Assembly: GCF_020181595.1 (NCBI RefSeq)
Contig: NZ_CP084028.1
Span: forward strand, 2,043,731-2,107,730
Source of the DNA: [Mycobacterium] vasticus
GTDB taxonomy: Bacteria; Actinomycetota; Actinomycetes; Mycobacteriales; Mycobacteriaceae
Length of the DNA stretch: 64,000 nucleotides
Reading direction: 5' to 3'
The notes beneath the pieces were generated by a model. That model was not told the origin of the DNA. It saw only the letters and a program-made list of their open reading frames with translations, and made no database searches. The translations under genes were made by a program, and so were the position numbers. Positions 8,781 to 17,369 of the stretch are shown piece by piece. Every line of letters starts with the position of its first letter. Position 1 is the stretch's first letter.

Positions 8781-8855
8781 CCGGTCCGCGCAGAGCGCCT
8801 TTTCGCCTTCACCAGCTGAGCGGGTATCCGGTCGACCGAACAGGCATGGAGAGCC

Positions 8856-10091
8856 ATGGACTTCGGAGCGTTGCCGCCGGAGATCAACTCCGGCCGAATG
8901 TACTCCGGTCCGGGGTCAGGCCCGCTGCTGGCGGCGGCTGCCGCGTGGGACTCGCTGGCCGCCGAATTGAGTTCGACTGCGTCGTCCTACGACTCGGTGC
9001 TCTCGGGTCTTACCGCTGACGCCTGGTCCGGTCCGACGGCGGCATCGATGTGGGCGGCGGCTCGCCCCTACGCGGGCTGGATGGGCAGCACCGCCACGCA
9101 GGCCCAGCTGGCCGCAGCCCAGGCTCGGGCCGCCGCCGCCGCCTACGACGCGGCGTTCGGCGCGACGGTGCCACCGCCGGCGATCGCCGCGAACCGCAGT
9201 CTGCTGCTGTCGTTGATCGCCACCAACATCCTGGGCCAGAACACCGCGGCTATCGCCGCCACCGAGCTGGAATACACCCAGATGTGGGCACAGGATGCAG
9301 GTGCCATGTACGGCTACGCCGGCGCATCGGCCAGTGCTACCGCACTGCCTCCGTTCACCACACCGCCCCAGACCACCAACCCGGCGGGGCTGCAGGCCCA
9401 ATCCGCGGCGGCCAGTCAGGCGGCGTCGGGAGTTGGCGCCCAAGCCCAATCATCGGTGAGCCAACTGATCTCGATGGTGCCCCAGACGCTGCAGACCATG
9501 GCTACAGCGGGGACCGCCGCAGCCGACCCGACGTCGATCACGGGCGTTCTGGACTTTCTGGCCGGCCCGCTGTCACCGATCTCGTTGTTCGGGATCGGCG
9601 GCATTCCCTACCTGTTGGCGATCCAGTGCGTGCTGCTGCCGATGAACGGGGCGAACGTGGTCTCCGCGGTCAACCGGGCGATGGGACCCAAGCCCTGGCT
9701 GGACGAGCCGGTGTTACCCGCCCAAACCCTCACCGGAACACGGCTGGTCGGGGCGCCCGGCCCCGCGGTGGCGGCGGGTTTGGGCAACGCTGGCTCGATC
9801 GGTCGAATGTCGGTGCCGCAGAGCTGGCTAGCTCAGACCCCGACCGCGAAGGCAGTGGCCGCCATCTATCCCGAGGCCGGACCGGGAGCCGTTGCGGCGG
9901 TGGCAGCGGAGGGCGAGGCCGGGGTGCTCAACGACATGGCGCTGGCCGGTCTGATCGGACGCGCCATGACCGCCAACACCGGCGCGGCCGGACGAGACGT
10001 CGGTGGGGCCACCGGCCTGGCGGCGGCAAGCAAGCCCAGCAAGCCCAGCAAGGCGACCATCATCGTGATACCTCCCTCAGCGGAGGACTGA
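8856..10091 (+). CDS. PPE family protein, SVP subgroup (first of cassette)
   Basis: This 411-residue protein starts [20 protein letters not shown], the PPE signature, with the PPE domain over about residues 1-175. The subgroup motif GxxSVPxxW is present as GRMSVPQSW, placing it in the PPE-SVP group. The tail is a lysine-containing segment ([16 protein letters not shown]), unlike the two following PPE proteins. It should be secreted via ESX-5 with a PE partner and attach to or insert in the outer membrane. It is four bases from the next PPE gene, so the cassette is cotranscribed. Confidence 0.9.
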   Translation: MDFGALPPEINSGRMYSGPGSGPLLAAAAAWDSLAAELSSTASSYDSVLSGLTADAWSGPTAASMWAAARPYAGWMGSTATQAQLAAAQARAAAAAYDAAFGATVPPPAIAANRSLLLSLIATNILGQNTAAIAATELEYTQMWAQDAGAMYGYAGASASATALPPFTTPPQTTNPAGLQAQSAAASQAASGVGAQAQSSVSQLISMVPQTLQTMATAGTAAADPTSITGVLDFLAGPLSPISLFGIGGIPYLLAIQCVLLPMNGANVVSAVNRAMGPKPWLDEPVLPAQTLTGTRLVGAPGPAVAAGLGNAGSIGRMSVPQSWLAQTPTAKAVAAIYPEAGPGAVAAVAAEGEAGVLNDMALAGLIGRAMTANTGAAGRDVGGATGLAAASKPSKPSKATIIVIPPSAED

Positions 10092-10094
10092 CCG

Positions 10095-11363
10095 GTGCCG
10101 GGCGTGGACTTCGGAGCGCTACCGCCGGAGGTGAACTCTGCGCGGATGTATTCCGGGCCCGGAGCAGGGTCACTGCTGGCGGCGGCCGGGGCCTGGCGTG
10201 GGTTGGCCGGGGAACTGGGCGTGGTCGCGTCGGCCTACCAGGCGGTGATCGCCGACCTTACCGGCCAGGCCTGGTTCGGCCCGGCGTCGACAGCCATGGC
10301 CGCCGCCGCCACGCCCTACGCGGACTGGCTCGGCAACATCGCGACGCTCGCCGAACAGACGGCGAGTCGATTGATGCTGTCAGTCAATGATTTCGAGCAG
10401 GCGTTCGCTGCGACGGTGCCACCACCGGCGATCGCGGTGAACCGTACCCGGCTGGCGGCGCTGTCGGCCGCCAACGTATTCGGGCAGCATGCTGCTGAGA
10501 TCGCGGCGACCGAGGCCGAGTACGGCCAGATGTGGCTGCAGGACGCGATGGCCATGTACGGCTACGCGGCCCGTTCGGCGGCGGCGACCGCGATGGCACC
10601 GTTCACCGCGCCGCCAACGGTCACCAGCCCGGCCGGATCTGCCGGACAGGGTGCCGCGGCAGGGCAGGCCGCGGCGGGCAGCGCCCATACCCAGCTGTCG
10701 CAGCTGGTCAGCGCGATACCGCGCCAACTGCAGGGCCTTTCGGCTGCCGGGAGCGCGCAGTCCGTGCCCGCCGACCCGGTGTCCCAGGCCGCGTCGTACA
10801 TCGAGATGATGACACGCTCGATCCTGCCCGCCAATGACACGAACATCACGGCGCTTTACGGCATGGGCCAGTACGCACGCAACCTCAACACCGACTTGGA
10901 CATCTCCCAGGCCACCGGTGGTAGAGCCGGATTCGGCTCGGGCGCAAGGGTGCTGAATGTCGAGGAATCGACGGTTCTGGGCGGTGCCGCCCGACCGGCC
11001 GTGTTCGCGAGCGCCGGAAGCGCCAGCGCCGTAGGCAAGCTCGCCGTTCCGCAGGCTTGGGTTGACTCGCTGCCCGAGGTCACGACCACCGTGAGCCCCG
11101 CATCCGCGACGTCACCTGCGGACCACGGCGCCGGGGCGGCCGTGGCCGGCCTCGCCGGGCGCACCGGCCACCGGCAGGGGAGGGCCGAGTATCGCAGCGA
11201 GCGGACCGCCGGCGAACTCCTCGGCACCGACGAGGTGCAGCACTGGCATGTCGAACCGGGCGAGCTCAAGAGCCTTCTGGGGGAGGTGGCCGTACAACCC
11301 GGCATCCACGAGGTGTACTTCGACACTGAAGAACAACCGGGTTCACGCGGGCCGCGGGGGTGA
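10095..11363 (+). CDS. PPE family protein with MgtC-like C-terminal tail (second of cassette)
   Basis: This 422-residue PPE protein starts [23 protein letters not shown]; the GTG at 10095 follows a cggagg site at normal spacing. The SVP motif is degenerate (GKLAVPQAW). The middle shares the segment YARNLNTDLDI and the TGGRAGFGSG that follows with the next PPE protein, evidence of a tandem duplication. The last 60 residues contain EVQHWHVEPGELKSLLGE and then QPGIHEVYF, which resembles the helix-strand unit at the end of MgtC encoded downstream. That tail is not part of the standard PPE or SVP architecture. The stop overlaps a possible GTG start of the following gene. Confidence 0.88.
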   Translation: MPGVDFGALPPEVNSARMYSGPGAGSLLAAAGAWRGLAGELGVVASAYQAVIADLTGQAWFGPASTAMAAAATPYADWLGNIATLAEQTASRLMLSVNDFEQAFAATVPPPAIAVNRTRLAALSAANVFGQHAAEIAATEAEYGQMWLQDAMAMYGYAARSAAATAMAPFTAPPTVTSPAGSAGQGAAAGQAAAGSAHTQLSQLVSAIPRQLQGLSAAGSAQSVPADPVSQAASYIEMMTRSILPANDTNITALYGMGQYARNLNTDLDISQATGGRAGFGSGARVLNVEESTVLGGAARPAVFASAGSASAVGKLAVPQAWVDSLPEVTTTVSPASATSPADHGAGAAVAGLAGRTGHRQGRAEYRSERTAGELLGTDEVQHWHVEPGELKSLLGEVAVQPGIHEVYFDTEEQPGSRGPRG

Positions 11364-11368
11364 TCGGC

Positions 11369-12703
11369 ATGGATTTCGCGGCGCTGCCGCCCGAGGTGAA
11401 CTCCGGGCGGATGTATGCCGGTCCCGGCTCCGGGCCGATGCTGGCCGCCGCAACGGCATGGGCGAGGTTGGCCGCCGAGACCGGTTCGGCCGCAAAGGCC
11501 TACCAGTCGGTGCTGACGGGCCTGACCGACGAAGGTTGGCTGGGACCGACCTCGGAGTCGATGGCGGCCGCGGTGAGCCCCTACGTGGCGTGGCTGCAAG
11601 GCACGGCGGGGCTCGCCGAGCAGGCCGCAGCACGCGCCACCGCGGCCGCGGCCGCCTTCGACGAGGCCTACTCGGCGGTGGCGCCGCCACCGGTGATCGC
11701 GGCGAATCGCAGTGCGCAGGCCGCCCTGGTCGCCACGAATCTGCTCGGCCAGAACAGCGCCGAGATCGCGGCGCTGGACGCCGGATACGCGCAGCTGTGG
11801 GTCCAAGACGCGGTGGCGATGTACGGTTACGCGGCCCGATCCGCGGCGGCGACCGCGCTGACGACGTTCACCGAGCCTCCGGCCACCACCAATCCGTCGG
11901 GAACCGCCGGCCAGGCCGCTGCCGTTGCGCAGGCCGGCGGGCATTCCGAGCTGTCGCAGTTGATCAGCGCGATCCCGCAGGCATTGCAGGGGCTTGGCTC
12001 GGCGGCCGCTTCGGTGGCACCGTCGGCTGCGGCGCCGGCGGCCCCGCTGACACTGACGCAGCTCGTCTCCTACCTGCTGATCCTGCCGAAGAGCATCGTG
12101 CCGTTCAACGACGCCCTCAAGTCGGTCCTCTACGGCATGATCCAGTACGCCCGAAACCTCAACACCGACTTGGACATTGCCGCGGCCACCGGGGGCAGGG
12201 CCGGATTCGGTTCTGGGGCAGCGGCGTTGGTGGCCGCCGACGACACGGCGCTGCTCGGGGCCCGGCCGATGTCGGCGGGTGTGGGCAATGCGGCCGCGAT
12301 AGGCCGGCTCAGTGTCCCGTCGAACTGGACGGCGACCGCGCCGGTGGCCAAGATGGCGGCCGCCGTGTTGCCGGAGGCCGGGGCTGCGGCGGCGGCCGCC
12401 GCGGGGGCCCAGATTCCCACCGGTGTCTTCGGGGACCTCGCAGTTGCGGGCCTGGCGGGACGGGCGCTGACCGGCGCCGCCCCGCGCAGTCACCCGGCCG
12501 CGGCGATGAACGGCCATGCCCAGGGCCGGCTGGAGCGGTTGGTGACCGAACTGGCCGGCACCACGGAGGTGCAGCACTGGCATGTGGACCCGAGCCGGTT
12601 GGACAGTCTGCTCGAAGAGCTGGCCGAGCAGCCCGGCGTCCACGCCGTACACGTCAATCCGGACGGACAGCAGCCCTCCGGGCCGGCCCCGCAGCCCGGC
12701 TGA
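11369..12703 (+). CDS. PPE family protein with MgtC-like C-terminal tail (third of cassette)
   Basis: This 444-residue PPE protein begins MDFAALPPEVNSGRMYAGPG. I chose the ATG at 11369, which has a gcggggg site upstream and gives the usual MDF start; a GTG at 11360 overlapping the previous stop is possible. The SVP motif is GRLSVPSNW. It is a close paralogue of the preceding PPE. Its tail carries two helix-strand units, RLERLVTELAGTTEVQHWHV and LLEELAEQPGVHAVHV, which match the end of MgtC (RLERLVGELSLQPGVYAVHW). The sequence suggests an ACT-like or ferredoxin-like module appended to a secreted PPE protein. Confidence 0.88.
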   Translation: MDFAALPPEVNSGRMYAGPGSGPMLAAATAWARLAAETGSAAKAYQSVLTGLTDEGWLGPTSESMAAAVSPYVAWLQGTAGLAEQAAARATAAAAAFDEAYSAVAPPPVIAANRSAQAALVATNLLGQNSAEIAALDAGYAQLWVQDAVAMYGYAARSAAATALTTFTEPPATTNPSGTAGQAAAVAQAGGHSELSQLISAIPQALQGLGSAAASVAPSAAAPAAPLTLTQLVSYLLILPKSIVPFNDALKSVLYGMIQYARNLNTDLDIAAATGGRAGFGSGAAALVAADDTALLGARPMSAGVGNAAAIGRLSVPSNWTATAPVAKMAAAVLPEAGAAAAAAAGAQIPTGVFGDLAVAGLAGRALTGAAPRSHPAAAMNGHAQGRLERLVTELAGTTEVQHWHVDPSRLDSLLEELAEQPGVHAVHVNPDGQQPSGPAPQPG

Positions 12704-12791
12704 CAGCGGCGCGACTTCTGGCTGATCGCAAGCTGTTTCGGAGCTGTTCCAGCAGATTGTCAGCGGACTGTCAGCGACGCGCCACGGCCGA

Positions 12792-12820
12792 TTGACCAGG
12801 AAACTCCCCTGGTGCACTAT
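12792..12820 (+). promoter_or_regulatory. SigA-type promoter in front of the M-box
   Basis: TTGACC at 12792-12797 and CACTAT at 12815-12820, with a 17-base spacer and a TG just upstream of the -10, place transcription initiation near 12827, immediately before the riboswitch begins. The match to the promoter at 7733-7761 (same spacer, CAC(C/T)AT) supports both. Confidence 0.6.
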
Positions 12821-12830
12821 GGTGAGGCAA

Positions 12831-13006
12831 GCACCTCGTTAGGTGAGGCGTCTGCACGGATACAGGCCACTGACCCCGAACGTCGAGAGACGCCCCGGGT
12901 CAGGACAGCTCCTCCCGGATTAAGGGTTGAGCCCAAGTGGCTTCCGGTCTGCAGTGTTTATGCAGGCAGGACACGCCGTGTAGTGCCGAAACTCTGATGA
13001 GAGGGG
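12831..13006 (+). ncRNA. M-box (ykoK) magnesium riboswitch
   Basis: The conserved M-box blocks are all present in order: cctcgttaggtgagg at 12834, gatacaggccactg, then ccgaacgtcgagagacgcc, and at the 3' end gtagtgccgaaactctgatg followed by gagg, which closes the first stem with the initial cctc. M-box RNAs fold on binding Mg2+ and switch off Mg2+ transport genes. M. tuberculosis has one ahead of the PE20-PPE31 genes near mgtC; here the genes downstream are a PPE gene and mgtC. This strongly suggests induction of both under Mg2+ limitation. Confidence 0.93.
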
Positions 13007-13431
13007 TGCGTTGTCCGGCCGTGGTCGGGCACATTCACCTCTTCGTGCGTACATGACGGCACCCCCGTGTGCCCAGGCCGAGAGGAGGTGCGAGCGACTT
13101 TGAGTCCGAGTGATAGTTCCTATCCGAGTTCGACCGTCGACTCGCTCGATCTCGGTACCGCTTTCACCCTCTGATTCTCACCGGCGCTTGACTCGTCGGC
13201 CGGCGTGACTCCGCATGCGGAACACGCCTGCCTTTGGTGTGCCCTGACTTCGCCTGGCGCATAGCTCGTTTCGTCCGGCGACACTTGCCTTCGCATGCCC
13301 AGCTCCGGGATGTCGCACTGAGCGGCCCTGCAAACCCGTTGCCGCCCAAGGCTGCTCATTGCCCGTCTTGTTCTGACTGCCACAAGCCATCGATTCATCT
13401 TCACCACCGTCAACCAAAAAGGAGCAATGCC
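13007..13431 (+). promoter_or_regulatory. Long leader between M-box and PPE gene
   Basis: These 425 bases contain no recognisable gene; the PE gene found at this point in M. tuberculosis is missing. Immediately after the aptamer, GGGCACA (13027) can pair with TGTGCCC (13068), a possible expression platform. A possible 24-codon reading frame starts with TTG at 13101, ten bases after gaggaggt, and ends near 13175. The rest is unstructured to the eye, ending in the aaaaaggag ribosome site of the PPE gene. Confidence 0.5.
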
Positions 13432-14643
13432 ATGGACTTCGGAGCATTCCCGCCGGAAATCAACTCAGCCCGCATCTACACCGGTCCCGGTTCGAGCCCG
13501 ATGATGGCCGCTGCCGGGGCCTGGGACAAGATGGCCGCCGAGCTCAGCTCGGCCGAAGCCGCCTACCAGTCCGTCATCAACGGCCTGGTCAGCGAGGGCT
13601 GGATGGGGCCCGCGTCCAACGCGATGGCCGCCGCCGCCGCACCGTATGCGGCCTGGATGGGCGCCACCGCCGCCCAGGCCGAGCAGACCGCCGTTCAGGC
13701 CCGTGCGGCCGCCGCGGCGTTCGAGGCCGCCTACGCCATGACGGTTCCGCCGCCGGTGATCGTGGCCAACCGTTCGCAGCTGGCAATGCTGGTGGCCACC
13801 AACTTCCTCGGCCAGAACGCCGCGGCGATCGCGGCCACCGAGGCGCACTACAGCCAGATGTGGGCCCAGGACGCCGGTGCGATGTACGGCTACGCGGCCG
13901 GTTCGGCGGCGGCCACCAAGGTCACCCCGTTCAGCTCACCGCGTGAAGTGGCCGACCCGTCGGCGCAGGGCACCCAGCAGGCCGCGACGGCACAGGCCGC
14001 CGGTACCGCTGCCGCGACGCAGGCGCAATCCGCAGTGTCGCAAGCGCTGACGAACACCCCATCGACCCTGCAGGCGCTTGCCTCGCCGGTGTCCGGTGAG
14101 ATCGGACCGGTGATTCCGGACATCTTCGGTATCGCGCCCGGGGATCTGAGTAACGCCATGACCAACCTGGCGAGCAGCACCTTCAGCCCGATGGGGATGG
14201 CCGGGATCACCCAGGCCGGCGCCGACATCGCCGTCATCCGCGGTGCGGCCCTGGCCGCCGCTGACCCGCTGGGTCTGGGTGCCATCGACCCGCTGGACAT
14301 GCTGATGCCGAGCCTGGGCCTGCACGGACTCGGCGGGCTGGGCAACCTGGGCGGGGGCCTGGGCGGCGTCGGTACGGCGTCGGCCAGCCTGGGTCAGGCG
14401 GCGTCGGTGGGTGGGCTGTCGGTGCCGCACACCTGGGCGGCGGCGGTGCCGGCCACCGGAACCCCGGGCGCTTCGGTGGCGGCCACCGGCTGGACCGTGG
14501 CCGCGCACGCGCCGGAGGCTGGGGCGGCAGGTATGCCGGGTGTGCCGCTGGCGGGAGCCGGCCAGGGCCGCAACTACGGTTTCGCGGCACCGCGGTACGG
14601 GTTCAAGCCGACGGTGATGGCTCGCCCGGTGGTGGCCGGATAG
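13432..14643 (+). CDS. PPE31-like PPE-SVP protein, M-box controlled
   Basis: This 403-residue PPE protein begins MDFGAFPPEINSARIYTGPG, has the SVP motif as GGLSVPHTW, and ends RYGFKPTVMARPVVAG, a tail shared with PPE31 of M. tuberculosis. The ATG at 13432 is preceded by aaaaaggag; the frame stays open upstream without conserved sequence. It lies behind an M-box and 19 bases ahead of mgtC. PE20-PPE31 has been linked experimentally to Mg2+ uptake across the outer membrane in M. tuberculosis, and this context argues for the same role. No PE gene is adjacent, so the partner must be encoded elsewhere, possibly by 7849-8148. Confidence 0.88.
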   Translation: MDFGAFPPEINSARIYTGPGSSPMMAAAGAWDKMAAELSSAEAAYQSVINGLVSEGWMGPASNAMAAAAAPYAAWMGATAAQAEQTAVQARAAAAAFEAAYAMTVPPPVIVANRSQLAMLVATNFLGQNAAAIAATEAHYSQMWAQDAGAMYGYAAGSAAATKVTPFSSPREVADPSAQGTQQAATAQAAGTAAATQAQSAVSQALTNTPSTLQALASPVSGEIGPVIPDIFGIAPGDLSNAMTNLASSTFSPMGMAGITQAGADIAVIRGAALAAADPLGLGAIDPLDMLMPSLGLHGLGGLGNLGGGLGGVGTASASLGQAASVGGLSVPHTWAAAVPATGTPGASVAATGWTVAAHAPEAGAAGMPGVPLAGAGQGRNYGFAAPRYGFKPTVMARPVVAG

Positions 14644-14662
14644 CTGTGACATCGTGGTCGGC

Positions 14663-15376
14663 ATGCAGACGCTGACCGTCACCGAGTTCACGCTGAGGCT
14701 GGCCGTCGGACTGGGCTGTGGGGCCTTGATCGGCCTGGAACGGCAGTGGCGGGCTCGGATGGCCGGGCTGCGGACGAATGCGCTGGTGGCGGCCGGCGCG
14801 ACGCTGTTCGTGCTGTACTCGATCTCCGCGGGTGACGACAGCTCTACCCGGGTCGCGTCCTACGTGGTGTCCGGGGTGGGGTTCCTCGGCGGTGGGGTGA
14901 TCCTGCGGGAGGGGTTCAACGTCCGCGGCCTCAACACCGCGGCGACACTGTGGTGCTCGGCCGCCGTCGGAGTGCTGGCGGCGGCCGGGAACCTGGTGTT
15001 CGCACTGATCGGGACCGGTGCCATCGTCGGTACCCATCTATTGCTGCGGCCACTGGGCCGGTTGATCGACAGCGATCAGCACATCGAGGAGGACGTGCCG
15101 CTGGCGCCGTATCAGGTGGAGGTCATCTGCCGGCCGAAGACGGAGAAGTATCTGCGTGCCCAGATCGTCCAGCACACCGCCGGAAACGATCTGGTCCTGC
15201 GGGGCATCCACACCAGCCCGGCGGCCGACGACAACATCGCGCTCACGGCATTGATGCTGTCGGACAACAGGGCACCGGACCGGCTGGAGCGGCTGGTAGG
15301 TGAGCTGTCGCTGCAGCCCGGTGTCTATGCGGTGCACTGGCACGCGGAGAATCCGGGGGCGTTGTCCGCGGAGTGA
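14663..15376 (+). CDS. mgtC: MgtC, magnesium-stress membrane protein
   Basis: This 237-residue protein begins MQTLTVTEF and shows the MgtC/SapB family core: GALIGLERQWRARMAGLRTN, then GVGFLGGGVILREG and VRGLNTAATLWCSAAVG, within about four to five membrane helices (residues 5-130). The C-terminal soluble domain (about 145-237) is the ACT-like domain known from mycobacterial MgtC. The family supports growth in low Mg2+ and survival in macrophages. The GTG at 14654 would add three residues. It follows the PPE gene by 19 bases and should share its M-box control. The final helix-strand resembles the tails of two PPE proteins upstream. Confidence 0.95.
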   Translation: MQTLTVTEFTLRLAVGLGCGALIGLERQWRARMAGLRTNALVAAGATLFVLYSISAGDDSSTRVASYVVSGVGFLGGGVILREGFNVRGLNTAATLWCSAAVGVLAAAGNLVFALIGTGAIVGTHLLLRPLGRLIDSDQHIEEDVPLAPYQVEVICRPKTEKYLRAQIVQHTAGNDLVLRGIHTSPAADDNIALTALMLSDNRAPDRLERLVGELSLQPGVYAVHWHAENPGALSAE

Positions 15377-15508
15377 CTGGCGGCGTTTTCCATGCCGCGG
15401 GAACTTTGAGCAGCGCCTCGGTCGGTGTTCGCATAAGGTGGCGGATGTCGCATCAGCGCGACATCGCCCTGCCGTCTCGGCAGGCCGTGGAAATGGGAAG
15501 GGAACATC

Positions 15509-16069
15509 GTGGCGCAGAGCTTGGGAGACACGCTCACCGCGGGCAAGAAGCTCGTCAAGGGGGAATCGCTGACCTCGAAGAACGGGGCGTACACCCTGAC
15601 ACTTCAGGACGACGGCAACCTGGTGCTGGAAGCACGTGGCAAGGCGGTCTGGTCCTCGGGCACCAACGGCCAGGACGTGGTCCGCGCCGAGGTGCAGCCC
15701 GACGGCAACTTCGTGCTCTACACGGCCGACAAGCCGGTGTGGCACACCGACACCAAGGGCAAGAAGGACGTCAAGCTGGTCCTGCAGGACGACCGCAACC
15801 TGGTGCTGTACTCCGCTGACGGGGCGGCCTGGTCCACCAAGACCGAGACCGACGCGCCGCCGCCGGAAGAGGCCAAGGCCGAAGAGGCCCCGGCCCAGGA
15901 GGCCCCGGCCGCCGGTGCTCAGAAGTACACCGTGGTCGCGGGGGACACCCTGTTCGCCATCGCCGAGAAGTTCTACGGCGACGGCAACAAGTACCCCGAG
16001 ATCGCCAAGGCCAGCGGTGTTTCGAACCCGGACCTGATTCACCCGGGTCAGGAGCTGACGATCCCCTGA
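15509..16069 (+). CDS. Bulb-type mannose-binding lectin with C-terminal LysM
   Basis: This 186-residue protein has a B-lectin domain (about 1-113) with three repeats of the QxDxNxVxY carbohydrate site ([33 protein letters not shown]); the first has lost the tyrosine. An acidic Pro/Ala/Glu linker follows, then a LysM domain (about 138-186, [19 protein letters not shown]). It resembles the LysM lectin of M. smegmatis. There is no obvious signal peptide. The domain mix suggests binding of mannosylated glycans and peptidoglycan at or near the envelope. The GTG start follows gggaaggg. A terminator hairpin follows the stop, so it is a single-gene unit. Confidence 0.88.
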   Translation: MAQSLGDTLTAGKKLVKGESLTSKNGAYTLTLQDDGNLVLEARGKAVWSSGTNGQDVVRAEVQPDGNFVLYTADKPVWHTDTKGKKDVKLVLQDDRNLVLYSADGAAWSTKTETDAPPPEEAKAEEAPAQEAPAAGAQKYTVVAGDTLFAIAEKFYGDGNKYPEIAKASGVSNPDLIHPGQELTIP

Positions 16070-16090
16070 TCGTCGCCGGACGCAGCCGCG

Positions 16091-16120
16091 GCGGCCCGGA
16101 CCCCGATGGGGCCGGGCCGC
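16091..16120 (+). terminator. Rho-independent-type hairpin after lectin gene
   Basis: gcggcccgg (16091-16099) pairs perfectly with ccgggccgc (16112-16120); after a bulged A, cccc pairs with gggg around a three-base loop. It lies 22 bases after the lectin stop codon and lacks a clear U-run. Confidence 0.75.
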
Positions 16121-16197
16121 TGTGCTGTGTCGTTGACTACGGTGGGTTAAGTTCAGCAGGACCGAAACTCGGTCCTCAACGACGATCGGAGTCGACT

Positions 16198-16869
16198 TTG
16201 CGGGGGTTGGCGACACAGGTGTCGGTGATGGCAGCAGCCACCCTTGCAACCCTGGTGAGCCCGGCCGCCGGTTCGGCCCATGCGGATCCGGTGCTGGTGT
16301 ACCCGGGCATGGAGGTGCATCAGGACACCCATGTCTGCACGCTGGGCTACGTGGATCCGGTCATGCGCGTCGCATTCACCGCCGGTCACTGCCGGGGCAG
16401 CGGTCCGGTCGTCGACCGGGCCGGCAACGTGATCGGCACATTGGCCACCTTCCGCGACAACACCCCGAACGGCTCGACCGTCAACACCGACCAGGTGATC
16501 GCCGACTACGAGTCGATCGTGCTGGCCGACGGTGTCGAGGCCAACGACATCCTGCCCGGCGGCCTGCGTCTGGAGTCTGGTGCGGACGACGTTGTGGCGC
16601 CGGGCGATCCGGTCTGCCACTTCGGCATCGTCACCGGGCAGACCTGCGGCACCGTCGAGCGGGTCAACAACGGCTGGTTCACCATGAGCAACGGCGTGCG
16701 CAGTCAGCAGGGCGACTCGGGCGGCCCGGTCTATGTGATCCGGGGCGGCCAAGCCCGGATCGTCGGTCTGTTCAACAGCGTGTGGGGAGACAATCCCGCC
16801 GCGGTGTCGTGGTCTGCGTTGTCTCAACAGGTCCGTGAGGACGTCGGCGTGCCGGCTGCGCATCCATGA
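16198..16869 (+). CDS. Secreted trypsin-like serine protease (Rv1815-like)
   Basis: This 223-residue protein has an N-terminal signal peptide with a likely cleavage after SAHA (residue 29). The chymotrypsin fold motifs are present: His64 in TAGHC, a candidate Asp103 in ADYESIVL, and Ser174 in GDSGGP. Four Cys (47, 65, 140, 150) could form two disulfides. Length and sequence match Rv1815 of M. tuberculosis. Start is TTG at 16198; no better start gives a complete signal peptide. The stop overlaps the start of the VOC gene by four bases (ATGA), so the two are coupled although their functions seem unrelated. Confidence 0.85.
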   Translation: MRGLATQVSVMAAATLATLVSPAAGSAHADPVLVYPGMEVHQDTHVCTLGYVDPVMRVAFTAGHCRGSGPVVDRAGNVIGTLATFRDNTPNGSTVNTDQVIADYESIVLADGVEANDILPGGLRLESGADDVVAPGDPVCHFGIVTGQTCGTVERVNNGWFTMSNGVRSQQGDSGGPVYVIRGGQARIVGLFNSVWGDNPAAVSWSALSQQVREDVGVPAAHP

Positions 16870-17369
16870 CCGCGGTATCCCGGCCGCCCGTCCAGATCGC
16901 TTGGGTCACAGATGATCTGGCGGCCATCGAAGCAATGCTGACCGCGCTGCTGGGTGTGCGCAAATGGGTTCGGATGCCCGGGGTGCACTTCGCGCCCGAC
17001 GCCTGCACCTACCGGGGTGAACCCGCCGACTTCATCGCCGACATCGCGCTGAGCTATGCCGGCGACATGCAGCTGGAGCTGATCGCGCCGGTGAGTGGGC
17101 CCAGCATCTATCAGGACTTCCTGGCCGAGCGTGGGCCGGGCTTGCACCACATCTGCATCGAGGCGGCCGACGCCGACGACTTCGCCGTGCTGCTCGATGA
17201 CGCCGCCGCGCAGGGCGCCGAGGTGGTCACCGAGGGAGTCTTGCCCGGCGGCATGCGCTTCGCCTATGTGTCGGCGCCGCAGTCCGGCGTCCCATTCGTG
17301 GAGATCGCTGTCTTCCCGGCCGAGATCCGTGCCGTTTTCGACTACATCAAACAGGAGCAGCAGCAGTGA
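16866..17369 (+). CDS. VOC/glyoxalase-fold protein
   Basis: This 167-residue protein has the paired beta-alpha-beta-beta-beta units of the vicinal oxygen chelate superfamily: metal-ligand candidates are His ([11 protein letters not shown] lacks it), Glu in DMQLELIAP, His in GLHHICIEA and Glu in PFVEIAVF. It resembles methylmalonyl-CoA epimerase or dioxygenase-like VOC proteins but cannot be assigned a substrate. Start and stop overlap both neighbours by four bases, giving a tight three-gene unit with the protease and the flavoprotein. Because the flavoprotein is a ketosteroid-dehydrogenase relative, a role in the same catabolic step is possible. This is inference only. Confidence 0.8.
   Translation: MTAVSRPPVQIAWVTDDLAAIEAMLTALLGVRKWVRMPGVHFAPDACTYRGEPADFIADIALSYAGDMQLELIAPVSGPSIYQDFLAERGPGLHHICIEAADADDFAVLLDDAAAQGAEVVTEGVLPGGMRFAYVSAPQSGVPFVEIAVFPAEIRAVFDYIKQEQQQ

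Noticed and set aside
7849..12703. PE/PPE/esx cassette as a mobile element
   Set aside because: No transposase, terminal inverted repeats or target-site duplications; tandem duplication explains the layout.
13234..13431. N-terminal extension of the fourth PPE gene
   Set aside because: The extra residues lack PPE features; PPE proteins start at MDF, and a ribosome site precedes 13432.
16133..16152. TTGACT plus TTAAGT as a promoter for the serine protease
   Set aside because: The spacing between the two elements is about eight bases, too short for a SigA promoter.
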